Shown here: positions 43,653 through 55,080 of the stretch, piece after piece
Position numbering within the stretch: position 1 is the first letter of the stretch
Layout of the letters: the number at the start of each line of letters is the position of its first letter
Origin: Rhyacophila brunnea
Lineage: Eukaryota; Arthropoda; Insecta; Trichoptera; Rhyacophilidae
Assembly (NCBI GenBank): GCA_022495005.1
Contig: JAGYXB010000051.1
Span: 1,054,001-1,118,000, forward strand
Direction of reading: 5' to 3'
DNA length: 64,000 bases
Translations under genes and position numbers: made by a program
The notes under the pieces: generated by a model
What the model saw: only the letters and a program-made list of their open reading frames with translations
Told to the model about the DNA's origin: nothing
The model's database searches: none

Positions 43653-44432
43653 ATTTTAACAAATACATAAGTATGCATGTTAAAATAGAAGGCGATGAAA
43701 TCTTTATGCAAAATTTAATTTAATTAATTTTGAAAATAGTACTTATTTTCATAATTTATACATAAATATATCGTTTCTGTTCTGGCAGAACACACTAACT
43801 GGAGAATACTAGTTTTGAGTAATTTGACTTTGAAGTTGTTAAAATGTTTGAAATGGTCTATCATGTGAGTTTATTAAGTAATCGTAAAAGGATGACTTTA
43901 AAATAAAGACTGTTTATTTATTAAGAAGGTTTCCAGACGGTAAAGTTTGAAATAAGGAACATTTTGGTATAACTAACTCAATATGTCATTTTTTAGAATT
44001 AGTGTTTTGTCAGAACAGTGACGATATACCATATTATTTACCATATTATTATATACCATATATACCATATTATTACTCACCGCATTAGCCCGATGTTCGA
44101 AAATTTTTCGTCATTATAATATTCTCAATTCTAGCCTCGAAATAAATAGAACAATATATTGGTCTGTTAAATGAACTGAAAACTAATTGTTCATTAAATA
44201 TCAATAATAGTAATTATCCTGAAAGTAAGTGTCTATGTAGTAAAAGTTTTAGTCTAAATAAAAAAACATTTAAGTATACAGAAAAAAATACAAATAATTG
44301 TACAATCAATGCCGTGAAACAAATACAATAATATAATTATGGCTTATTTCTCAATCTGTAATCATACGAATATTAAAAGGAATACATTCACATTTTTAAA
44401 CTTAACATCAATATAGTTAACCATAATAACGA
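43653..44432. other. AT-rich non-coding stretch
   Basis: Short tandem TATACCATATTAT units lie at about 44026-44080. No gene was seen. Confidence 0.4.
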
Positions 44433-44820
44433 CTGTGTTTAGGAAAAAGGGCGTAACCCTCGATTTTTCGAAAAGTGCTTTTATTAGATATTAACAATGT
44501 GTACAACTAAATACACGTTCTATAAAAAGGAAGTAAGCCGCAAATGCCGAATTATTATCTAAATTCAGGTTTTAATTGAGAATAATTAATTTTTAATTTA
44601 TGGAAAAACTCATTTATCCGCAATTTTAATGTTTTTTCTGTAATAACTTCTTTAATTATTATTAGATCGAAAATATATTACACCAAATCATCAATCATCA
44701 TGCACCCAATGTCTGTGGCTATTTTTTAAAAAATATTAAACTAAAAACTCTCAAAAAACGTTTTTTGCCTCTCCTGTAAAATTTGTTCAGTGAGGGCTAC
44801 GTCCTTTTTCCTAAACACTG
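44433..44820. mobile_element. Short inverted-terminal element
   Basis: CTGTGTTTAGGAAAAAGGGC with GTAACCCTCG at the left is inverted at the right (GAGGGCTACG and TCCTTTTTCCTAAACACTG). The terminal repeats are about 30 bp. The CA...TG-like ends suggest hAT, but an 8-bp duplication is not evident. Confidence 0.7.
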
Positions 44821-45313
44821 TCGATAACATCCTGTAGATTTACGTCATACAACAAAAAATTAAATAATATAATATACTGTAATAAATAAATACGAAAAAT
44901 ATTTGATACATTTGTTCGATTCTATATTAAGTAATATGATTATAAAGAAAAATTAATATTAAGTCACGGCACTCTCTGAGTCACCCTATAGATTTTAGTC
45001 GAGCATTGGGATTTTGGCTATATCTGACAGTACAAAACATAGTACCTAATTCAAGTTAAAATTCACATTTCCACATCTCTTCTGTAGTTCAGGGCGCACC
45101 GGTAATGAATCCCCTACTCCTATATATTATTATCCTAATGCCAGCGCTCCATTGGCGAGCCAAAAGTCCGACGACAATAAGTCTTCAGATTTTTCTACGT
45201 TCTGCTACTGGCCAACAGACGTTCAACGAAACGAGTATATAATTAATTTGACGAGTAAAACAGTCGACTTTGACAGCATAGATAATATACGTATATCTGA
45301 CAGTTAAATCGTG

Positions 45314-46997
45314 ATGGCGTTAAATGATACCGACGTTTTATGTTTTTTGGGTTATTGGGTGGCAGATAATGTAATAACGAAGCAAAGGGTACACAAATAC
45401 TGGGTGAAACATTGGATAAGGAAACGAACGACATTATCCCACACAAATTTAATACGAGAATTGCGTTTGCAACCGAGCGATTTCCGCAATTATTTGCGAA
45501 TGTCGGAGGATGTATACACAGAACTGTATAATTTGGTCTCCCCATTTATTTAAAAAAAAATACTATGATGAGGGAAGCTATTTCTCCTCATGATAGATTA
45601 TGTGCAACCCTGCGATTTTTGGCTGCCGGCGGAACATTCACTGACTTGCATTATAGAACTGCGATTGGAAGACAAACTCTGGGCAAGATAATTCCCGAAA
45701 CTTGCCAAGTCATCATTGACGTTTTGAAAGGAGAATATTTCAAGGTGTGTATTATATTATACGTCATCTAATAAAGTTGGGCAAATTTACAAATATATCA
45801 TTAACAAGTAGACATTGGTTGGTCTTATAAAGTGAACGTTTAGTGGATTGTTTTACCTATATAAATCATAGACGGCAACATCATAAGAATGGCAGACAAG
45901 ATGCATTTGAGATAGGTATATATATAGTCACAAATAAGGCCATCGTTGACATGCTAAATATTCAATAGACCATTAGAATGCTGTACCTAGCCAGGACTCT
46001 CCATATAGGCTGTAAGCAAGCTGCTTAATTATTCCTGTTGAATGTATTGTAATACTAGTCATATTCTTCGAAAAGCAAGCATGGAATTTGATTTCTAAAT
46101 GAGGCCACATAATAATATAGGTTTGCTAACATAGCTCAAATACTTACCATTTGTTGTATCGCTTAAGCTAAGGTTTATAGGCATAAAAACAAACAAAAAA
46201 ACAAATATTTTTACAAGATATTTATTCATACAAAAACATTAATTTATTATACCGGCTTTTGTACATTTTTGCTTAATATACGATAAACTGGTTGAGTATG
46301 AACAGTAGTTGCTGGCATTATTTTGTCACTTTGTCCCATAGAGGCAACTTCATGCATCAGCTTCTCGGCCAGCAATCTTTGTCCCTGTGACATCGATCGT
46401 AGTTTCATGGCCATCATTTTGCCAAAAACATCAAATTCATCTTCAGTCTTGCTTAGTTTGTCGGTGATTAATTCTAACACTTTGTTGGCGCTATCATTCG
46501 ATTTTTTTCGTTTGAACGATGGGGGTTCTGGTGCTCTATTGAGATTCGACCTTGGAGTAGTCGACAACGTGGATGTTGAAGGCGAATATTCTATCTGTAA
46601 ATAAAATGTTGATTATTTTTTGTTGCAGTTCCCTGATACGCACGAAGAAATGGAGACGATTGCAGAAGAATTTAATAGTAAATGGCAATTTCCAAATTGC
46701 CTGGGCGCAGTTGATGGGAAACACATTGCAATCGTGCCACCTGCAGGCGCCGGCTCCCACTTTTATAATTACAAACATTTCCACAGCATTGTTTTGATGG
46801 CGATTGCAAATGCTAATTATGAATTTATTTATGTTGATGTTGGAACAAATGGACGTATTTCTGATGGAGGCGTACTGAGAAAATCTGATTTTTTCAAACG
46901 TTTAGACGAAGGCAGATTAAAAATACCTGCACCAAAAAAATATTTTAATACTATCGGGGCTGTCACATGGCAAGAAAGTATGATAAGCAATAGATAA
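45314..46997 (+). pseudogene. PIF/Harbinger transposase, frameshifted and C-terminally short
   Basis: The first exon (ATG 45314) reads KQRVHKYWVKHW, then LIRELRLQPSDFRNYLRMS, the usual N-terminus. A one-base shift in an A-run near 45550 leads to MREAISPHDRL and TLRFLAAGGTF in the next frame. The intron is 45745-46628 (GTGTGTATT...TTGTTGCAG, phase 0). The second exon has GAVDGKHI (first catalytic Asp), HFHSIVLMAIANANYEFIYV and DVGTNGRISDGGV (second Asp). The third acidic residue, normally in a GDEAFPL-type motif, is missing; the frame stops at 46997 after a short unrelated tail. It would not be active. Harbinger transposases need the MADF partner for nuclear entry and DNA binding. Confidence 0.85.
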
Positions 46998-48369
46998 ATT
47001 AAACCAATGTAACAATTTAGTTAAAATGTTTTACCTCAATACAATCTTCGTTGTTTAACGAGTTGGAGTAACTCTCATCAGGAGACATGTTTTCCAAATC
47101 GTCCACCATGCTGGATATTGAGCTCGATTCTGTAAAACAAAATGTAAATTGTTAAAATACAACATAATACTCAAACTTGTTTTTATTATCTCTCCCCTAA
47201 GTACCCATTCCTTCATACGGTTAATATTGATATTGGTATAATTGGTGTAATCCAGTATATCGGGTGTGTTTTCCGCTGTATTCCTCATAACCAAACTGTA
47301 CCATTAATTTTGATTGATGATTGACGATTTATTGATTGTCTCTGAAGGAACCTAACTCGAGCGATTTTTGATTTTATGATCATTTCTTTTCTTCTTCTTT
47401 CGACCATGTCCGATCATAATATGGACCTCCACGGAGTGGAGGTTTGTATTGACAGATTTTGTTTTTACGAGAAATGGATGTCAGCCACTTGCTCAACATA
47501 TTAGGTCCATACTCTGACTCATACACAAATTGAAATTCAATGTGTACTTGTCAGACCCAGGATTTGAACCTGGGACCCGACCACGACTCAATAAGCCGCG
47601 CTTCCACCGCCATGATCATACCTATATATTATTATTTCTTACCTACCTCAGCAAAGAATAAATAATTTTATTGTGACTAGAAATGATTCATAGCTGTATG
47701 TTTTAATTGCTTAATAGTAGCTAATCTAATGCGATGTCACTTTCAGAGATACGACAATGTCATAGTCTGCACGTGTATAATAAATAGCTTTAAAGCATTC
47801 CCTCGTACCTATATATTATTATTATTTATTACCTACCTCGGCAAAGAATAAGAAATTTTATTGTGACTAGAAATGATTCATAGCTGTATGTTTTAATTGC
47901 TTAATAGTAGCTAATCTAATGCGATGTCACTTTCAGAGCTAGGTACGACAATTTCAAAATCTGCACGTGTATAATAAATAGCTTTAAAGCATTCCTACGT
48001 ACCTTCCATTTGGTCGTTCAAGAACTCCAAATTTTTATAGTACCACAGTTTGGGTAGATAAACTGCGTCTGTGCCGGCTCCGCTTCGATATGATGTCCTT
48101 ACTTTATTTCTCTCCTTTCTGTAACCCGACCTCAATGTCTGTATTTTCTTTTTAACATCGTCGACCCTTGCCTGCGGCTCCACCTTGATTAAAATCTCCA
48201 AAAGTTCCGCATACGCCAAGGACTTGGCATCACGATTCTTGTATAGTGGGCTGGTCGTCTTCCACAACGATGGGTTGTCTTTAAAACAACTAATAAAATC
48301 TTCCAAGAAACTTTTCGAATGCACTCGTAGATCTACCATTGTTGTTATCGATGTGAGATGTCCGAACAC
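46247..48369 (-). CDS. Harbinger MADF-BESS partner protein, three exons
   Basis: Minus-strand exons are 48369-48003 (or from ATG 48339), 47129-47035 and 46594-46247. All have GT-AG introns and compatible phases (1, 0). The first exon is a MADF (Myb/SANT-like) DNA-binding domain: FLEDFISCFKDNPSLW, then a helix, then RVDDVKKKIQTLRSGYRKE and LWYYKNLEFL. The middle exon is acidic and Ser-rich. The last exon holds DEFDVFGKMMAMKLRSM followed by LLAEKLMHEV, a BESS-type protein-interaction motif. Such proteins help Harbinger transposase bind its terminal repeats. The frame is fully intact at about 259 residues from ATG 48339. It could be domesticated or merely young. Two later changes hit only intron 1: a SINE insertion and a tandem duplication. 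Confidence 0.85.
47384..47611 (-). repeat. tRNA-derived SINE copy with target duplication atgatcat
   Basis: Flanked by atgatcat at 47376-47383 and 47612-47619. The minus strand has an A-box remnant, B box (47560-47570, GGATTTGAACC on the plus strand) and the common body. A GAAAGAAGAAGAAAAG tail faces the left side. Confidence 0.88.
47620..48003. repeat. Tandem duplication of about 187 bp in MADF intron 1
   Basis: ACCTATATATTATTATT starts at 47620 and again at 47807. Both units continue with TTGTGACTAGAAATGATTCA and end CTTTAAAGCATTCC. The right unit runs into the splice donor of the first MADF exon. Confidence 0.85.
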
Positions 48370-48606
48370 TTTGAATGACAGTTGATGGCGCTGTCGTCCG
48401 TCGGCATAGATATAAATAATGTGACGGTAAAGCGTGGTGAACGTACGAATTTCAGCGGCTCGGCGAGTAAAATATCAAACATGTTTGAAATCCAACGAGC
48501 CTGGTCTGCGGATTAAAAAGTCCGCAGACCTGGGGTGCTCCACGCGAAAAAAAAGTCCGAAGACTGTAAATCGTCTGACTTGCGTGCCAATGGAGCGCCG
48601 GCATAA

Positions 48607-50008
48607 TAGATTTTGGAAAACGCACCAATTTTTTTATTTAAATACCATTTTGTTGATTTTTAAACTATTTCAATTCATTTTTTAGAGTCCCAAATCTACT
48701 TCCATTTGAATCCGGCACAATCTGATAAAACTCGACACAATCACAGATAATATCATTTTTAAATCGCGTTTTATATCTATCACAATACATTTTCGCGTCT
48801 TGCTGTCCGTCTAACGCAAATTAATTATAATGTCGCTTAATACTTTCTATATAATCGATATTTCACAAATCACAATGATAATTCCACAAAACTATTCAAA
48901 TCTGTAAGAGGCACATTGGTGTACTATGAGTTTTAACAAAAAATAAATGCATATTTCCTCACTAATTTCTACGAAAATATAATCTAAAACCACTTCACTG
49001 TTTTTTATCTGTCAAACTAATAGAAACAGACTAATGATTGTCATTTGTTTTCTTTCGCGAACCGCATATAGCAAGTTCATTTGACGTGTCAGAATTCAAA
49101 TTTAGAATTTGCAGGAATAATCGAAAAAATGTGACATTTCAATTAGCACCCATAAATAATCAATTTCAATCAAGACATTTATTGTAAGATGAAGATAATT
49201 TTAATACTGCTATCAATAAATTGAATAATTTCAGACTTAAAGGGTAATATAAGAAACGTGACGTTTGACATGTGACGTTTAATACAATTAACATTAATGA
49301 TGTTTAAGTACCTATATATTTTATAATAATAACTATAGATAAAATTACAGTAACCTTTCTTCTTCTTTAATATCATTAGTAACTATTAATAATCAATAAA
49401 AATTAAATTGCAATAATGTTTCTTTTAATAAAGACATTATGCATTTCGTTTGCTATTTTATCTTTGATAGGTTCGTGAAATATAATATATTTATAGTCAA
49501 ATTTAGTCAATTATGACCTTTTTACCACACAAATAAGTACAATAAGTAAGTACCGGCTACTTTTTCCATTTTTGTTACATGATATATTTACATGTATAAT
49601 TATTTTTTTATTTCCCCACAGAGATAATAATTTTAGCATGTTGAAATTATTTTATTCATTAGTATACACAATCACTGCTGAAGTTTTAATTACATTTTAA
49701 TTACCACATTTAATTAACACGTTAATTATATCTAATGGCCAATTGCTCCAAACGCGCCAGTCTCGGTGTTAGCACTAAATGTAATAAAATAGAAACGAAT
49801 TTTAAAATAAAGTACCTACCATTTTTGCTCCGAAGCAAAGCATATGAACACACCCATTCAGAGTAGTAATTAGAGTAATAATATCTTAAAAGACTTATTA
49901 TGAGAAATAGTTTTAACATTTTTTTTTCTAATGGAATCTTCCCCCATTGAATAAATAAAACGTATAATAACGCAATAATCGAAATGTATGAAAAATAAGT
50001 CTATTCTG
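48607..50008. other. AT-rich non-coding stretch
   Basis: No gene or repeat boundary is recognised. Confidence 0.35.
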
Positions 50009-50340
50009 CAGTGGCGATGGGTGGAGGTAGGATGGAACCACCATAGATAGTACAGACTAAACATTGTTAGTTATACGTAATTGTTTACATTGAACTAAGA
50101 TTACATACATTAACAGATGGTGTTGGTTAGTTTTTAAAATTCAATTAAACCCTGGGAAACCAAGCACGCATCTGTCTATAAAATATTTAAAATTATGCCA
50201 TTAAATCATACATCATTTGGGATATTTAATAGATATAATAATATTGTTTACTATTATTGTTTGGTTTAGGCAGGGTTTAATGAATTAAGTATAAAAAAAC
50301 TAATGAACAACATGTGTAATACGTTTTCTTGGTTCAACAA
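50009..50340 (+). mobile_element. hAT family 8, left half only
   Basis: It starts CAGTGGCGATGGGTGGAGGT and follows the copy at 20983 through ACTAAACATTGTTAGT, AATTAAACCCTG and TTTGGTTTAGGCAGGGTTTA. A right terminus was not found, so it is truncated or its right side diverged. Confidence 0.65.
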
Positions 50341-50448
50341 AAACAAATAAGTGAAGCGCCTAGTTTCAAAAGCCCCTAAAACGGTTTTCATAAAATTTTG
50401 AGTTAGATATATTTAGAGATATGTTTTTGTCCATTATATGTTGGCTAT

Positions 50449-50680
50449 CTATTAGTGATAATAATAATATATTCATTGACATGGTTTCTTTTTCAATAAA
50501 TGGGTAACGTTTTTAGTCATCTTTACGCGATTTAAGAATTAATACCTCCGTCGCCATCACGAAACAAATTGACGTATTCACACCTCGACGTTCGCTCTTC
50601 GATTGCCAGCGATTCCAAAATTTCGTCGCGCCTATAGTTGACAATTATTTGCCTTTTCACTGAAGTATCATCTTAATATA
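50449..50680 (-). repeat. Dispersed repeat N, copy 2 (inverted)
   Basis: The reverse complement matches 11905-12138 throughout, including GGGTAACGTTTTTAGTCATC. Confidence 0.75.
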
Positions 50681-51649
50681 AAACATAGTTCAAAATAATT
50701 ATTGATAATTTATCAGTTTTATCACCAGTAAATGTTTATAATATGAATACAGACTGGGTATTGTTTACAGGTAAAGGATAATGGGAATCACTGCAAGTAT
50801 TTTATTATGGCCGGCCTATTTACTCCACACTTAGACAAAGCCGTGTTTGTCTTATTTATTGCTATTATAATAATAATGTTATCTTATACCACGTAAGGAA
50901 AAAGGCGGTTAAATAATGGAAAATTCATTTTTAAAGTGTGTTGTAAAGTTTCGAGTACAACTCGACTTAGGAGTTGAAAAATTATCCAATCAGATTCTAG
51001 ACCTCACTCACCTCATTAGATTTTATTTTTACGGAGCATATTCGAATAAAGTTGTACGTACTTGATTTATGATACTTCTCTATAGTCTATTAGGACTAGG
51101 TAAATAAATACATATTTGAATTATTAAAACAAAAGTATCGAAAAACCTTATTTTTTAATTTATAATATTTTGCCCATCTCTATTGCAAATGTCATCAGCG
51201 TCCCTGAGTTAGTACTTAGACCTTAAAATAAGATTCTTGGCATGGTACTTACACCGTGACCGGAATTTTCAATTTCAAAGCTATGTACTGTGGGAATTTA
51301 AAATAAATTTAAGTTTTAAAATTATAGAAGCTGCCTAGATTACTTCATACTGTAAAACCACATTTTTCAAAATGTCTGCTTCATACAATTTTATTTGACA
51401 AATCAGTATTTTGTAGCCATACGCAAAACTACTTTTTGGTACTTAGCGCCTTAAATAATACACGTATTCACATGTGCAAAATCAAATTAAAATTTAAAGT
51501 ATTTTAATTACATTGAAATGAATGTTATGCACGTGGCAGCAAGGCATTTGCTTTACTGAAGAAAATCGAAATGATTCGCGTGGCATTGTTGTTGCACTTC
51601 TTTCTGTTAAACTATTTGCGGATGGGTTGCACTCGGGTCGATTTCCTTC
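50681..51649. other. Non-coding stretch left of the Helitron fragment
   Basis: The region between repeat N and the end of the helicase reading shows no gene. A Helitron 3' hairpin followed by CTRR was not identified with confidence. Confidence 0.35.
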
Positions 51650-52985
51650 ATTGAGGCACCTTGTGATATACGACATTTTTCGTTTTGTTGTCAGGTGCGA
51701 GAACGAACAAAGGGGATGGTTTTCAGACACGTGAACATGCTACGTACAATTAACCGTGAGAGAAACATTCATTTTCTAGATTCAGGCCACAAACACTCGA
51801 GGATTAGCCTCGTGAGTTGTTGATCGTCATGGAGAATGCAAGACGAATCGGAAATTAAATTTGTTTAAGCTCGAATGGCATATCGGTTGGGATTATTGGA
51901 ATTCTCGGAATGAAAACTTCCTTACCTTTGAACATTCCTTTGATTATCGTCGCGTGAATCACATTGCCCATGAGTTTTCTCACCACCAAACGCGTTCCGT
52001 TACATAGTTTTGGTTGGTTCAGATTTCGAAGCATGATGACTACCGAGCCAACCTTCAGTTGTAAATTGTGCGCTGGCAAGCCAAGCAGATCCAATGAGTT
52101 TAAAAATTCAATTGGATAGTTGGTTGCTTTGTCTTCGTTTGTTACACAGTCGATAGATTTGAAGAATGTAGTGGACCAACGATTTGATTTTTAATTGTGA
52201 AGTTTAAGTGATCCCCATCTTTGTTCTTTGCCGCAAAAATTGCTCGTTCACTCAACCAATTGTGACTTTATTGTTAGCAATGATATTCGGGAACACTTTG
52301 TTGATGAGGCCGTCCTTCGCTGAGACGAACTTGCAAAAATTCAGCGGAAACAAAATCAATCCGTTCGTTCGTCGACAGGAACACGGCTGTTACCGATAGT
52401 TAGCAATTGCTTGGAGAAATCTTCGGCAGATGGATCGTTTAGCAATGCAACTCGCATGTTTGTCGTCAGCTGAAGTTTCTTCACATAGCACCACAGAGTC
52501 GATGATTTGAGGCAAGCGTTTATTTCATCGGCAGCTGTCGATCTTGAAATGTTGGCAGTGTTTGGCGGAAATCGCCAGATAGTAGAATCATTGCGCCTCC
52601 AAAACATCTTGAGTCATTGCGTATATCTTTCATAGTTCGATTGAGTGCTTCCAATGCGCGTTTGTGCGCCATTGTGCATTCATCCCAGGTGATGATTTTA
52701 TTTGCTACCAAAACTTTGGCCATTGCTGAGTGTTTTGCAAGTTGAATGTCGGTTTTTCAGTTGTTTGAAGGTTTAACGGCAATTTCAACGCTGAATGAGC
52801 CGTTCAGCACCCTTCTTGCAACGTGGCCGCTATCCCAGAAGAAGCAACTGCTACAGCAATTTCGGATCTCGCACGAACAGTGGCCAAAATCAATGACATG
52901 AGGAATGTCTTCCCAGTTCCACCGGGCGCATCGAGGAAAAATAAGTCACAATTTCCATCATAAATCGACTCACTACGCCAGTTAC
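51650..52985 (-). pseudogene. Helitron PIF1-type helicase fragment
   Basis: On the minus strand: FFLDAPGGTGKTFLMSLIL (Walker A, about 52950), VAVASSGIAATL, then ITWDECTMAHKRALEALNR, ILLSGDFRQTLP (a common PIF1 motif), TTNMRV, HNLQLKVGSVVIMLRNLN, LCNGTRL, FIPRIPIIPTDMPFE and, at the end, CFSHG*LYVACSRV. This is the order of the SF1 helicase domain of Helitron Rep-Hel proteins, which unwind DNA for rolling-circle transposition. Frameshifts and stops are scattered throughout. The Rep nuclease is missing: the upstream end joins tyrosine-recombinase sequence of a DIRS element at about 52985. Confidence 0.85.
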
Positions 52986-54250
52986 TTCTCTTTAATATAT
53001 CATCTATTGGGTATATTTACAGTTTAAGGAAGCCACCACTGAGCGGACACTGCCTGGTGGTTCTTGTACCCCTGCTTCCAACAATACTGACCTTATCCAA
53101 TTCCCTATAACTGTCCTGGTGGCTGGTTTTCGTAGTCCTCTTGAAGATATAAATAATTCCGAAATATCCCCACCTTCCTCTCTCCTTGGGTTTGACATGT
53201 AGACGAGTTTCCGTAACCAGAATACTGGGTCGATGTTTTGACACGTGGAAGCGCTTAGCTTCCATTCCGATTGACGATGCTTGGCGGTGTCTGTCTTTGC
53301 GCCAAACATTGGCCATACAATTATGTGGTCACCTTTATCCACTAATCCATTGTCTACTATTACTGAATAGTGTGAGGTCATGAACCCTTCGTCCCGATGC
53401 GAGAAGCAGCCGAGTAGGTAGCTGTCCTGCGAGACGTTTCGAATAGGTTGTACTCCACCGGTGTTGTTTTCCTAAGATGATCTACCACTCGTCCTGGATC
53501 CCAAACCGATGGTTTGACAGGTTTCGTTTTATGTACCGAAATTGCCTGTAACATATTGTGTTTTACTACCACGTTGATGCTGATATCTACAATGATAATC
53601 GGTTTGCAAAATGTGGCTATGGCTGACTTATGCACCAGGCTGGTGTTTTTTTTTCTTGATGCCTTTATGGATACCTCGCATTTACTATCGAGGTTTCTTA
53701 AGGACCTTGGCACGCAAACTATTCTACTTGATGCTAGTCAAATGAAATTGTGCCGGCTGAGAGAATATGCCTTATTGAAAACTGTTCTTCTACCCGCATC
53801 GGGTATTGCTAATTTGAATTCGGCCAGGGCCTATGAAACCGCCTTGCAAAAACCCTGGAAAATTCTTAGTAGCGCAAGGCGGAGGTGATTCTGATGAATA
53901 TTTTGTCGTATTCATTGGGAACTGAGGACTGCGATTTGTAGTCGAGTTTTTTCCCGTGGTAAAAGAAATGTCGCATAGGAGTGATATTCTGAGCATATAC
54001 TTATCCTATCTTATATGATTGTAGTCACTGGATCTGAAAGGCATGAATCATCTTTACATGTCACCATTTATTATTTTTATTCTTTTTATTACATCAATAA
54101 CCAGGATGGTGTTGTACGACAAACCCTCCATGTTGTGCAAGTAGCCTAGGTATCTGGCCAATTCCATTGGTTGAGGACTATTATGATCCATTAGGTTAAT
54201 GTTACACCATGTCATTGTCTTCCATTTGTCGAAAGCCGCCATCTGGAAGT
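52983..54250 (-). pseudogene. DIRS tyrosine recombinase, catalytic Tyr lost
   Basis: The N-terminal region reads FDKWKTMTWC, ELARYLGYLHNMEGLSYNTI. The catalytic part has VWDPGRVVDHLRK, SGRRVHDLTLFSNS (catalytic Arg box, in a different frame), TDTAKHRQSEWKLS (His-Arg box), PVFWLRKLVYMSNPRREEG, and near the end SVRSVVASLN. The conserved DILKRSNWRSES is read next. In the family a Tyr-containing H-Y-Y motif follows, but here the text changes to Helitron sequence, so the nucleophile is missing. It once integrated the circular cDNA. Confidence 0.82.
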
Positions 54251-54539
54251 AAGTTAGTAAGGAGTGCCCTTTCTTCCACCATTCAATTTGATGTTATTGC
54301 ACCCCGCCCGAAATTATCCATAGTTAAAGGGACAGGTCCTGGGTCCTTGGAGGTGGACGGTTGGTATCCATACCTACTAGTGTCGTATGTAGGTGAGGCA
54401 TTGTATAAAAAGGTACTATCACCCTTTTTCGTAAGTCCACTCCCCAAAAGCATTGTTTCCAGCTCGGTGCCACTAGTAAGTACTTCCCTTTTGATGAGTT
54501 CGGGTGCGCTAGAACTCGTGAAAGTAAGTTTAATGGGGG

Positions 54540-55080
54540 AAATATCTACGCCATGGGGGAAATATACTCGGCTGAAGGCGTCGTGAAACAGCGCGCCACT
54601 GTCTGTAACGTCTCGTGACACCTACGTTGCAACGACATGTGCTGTTTCGCTTGCGAATAAATCCACCTCGGGAACACCTCATCTTTGAAACAGGGGGGTG
54701 GTTGCGGTGTTGATGAGGTGCCATTCGGGAATGAGTTATCTGCGGGAGAGATGATCTGCCACGCAGTTGTAATTTCTGCGGAAGTATTGTGCAGTAAACG
54801 TGATGTTAGCTCGACTGGTAAATACTGGTATCTGTCGGCATAGGTTTAGGAGGGTGACAGATTTTGTGCCGCCCTCGTTGTTGATGTATGCCACCACTGT
54901 TTTGTTGTCTGTCTGCAGAAGCAGATCTGATCCTATGATTGATTGTACCCGAGATTAAATTGCAAACATTTCCTTCCTGTTGGAATGCCATGCCATGCTA
55001 ACTGGTCTTGTTCCCACGTACCTGATAGGTGGTGTTCATTCAGTTGGGCTCCCTAGCCTGTGTCGGCTGCGACTGTCGTC
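54540..55080 (-). pseudogene. DIRS RNase H domain
   Basis: Scattered over frames: DTG*GAQLNEHHLSGTWE (first acidic residue and G.WGA), then, near 54880-54910, a frame containing the NKTVVAYINNEGGTK motif (normally DN.TVVAYINKQGGT), then NCVADHLSR and VPEVDLFAS in the tail. These are diagnostic RNase H motifs of DIRS elements. The enzyme removes RNA from the RNA-DNA hybrid. Stops and shifts make it inactive. Confidence 0.68.

Larger units (their letters stand above)
45139..48603. mobile_element. PIF/Harbinger transposon, TIRs and TAA target duplication
   Basis: The left end TGCCAGCGCTCCATTGGC is inverted at the right (GCCAATGGAGCGCCGGCA). Similarity continues for about 60 bp (AGTCTTC.GA, AAAGTCCGA). 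TAA flanks both ends (45136-45138, 48604-48606), the 3-bp duplication typical of PIF/Harbinger. It encodes a plus-strand transposase and a minus-strand MADF-BESS protein, the two usual genes. The element is 3465 bp long and was itself entered by a SINE. Confidence 0.88.

Noticed and set aside
44026..44080. Tandem TATACCATATTAT units as a possible origin or regulatory array
   Set aside because: Too short and AT-rich; indistinguishable from simple sequence.
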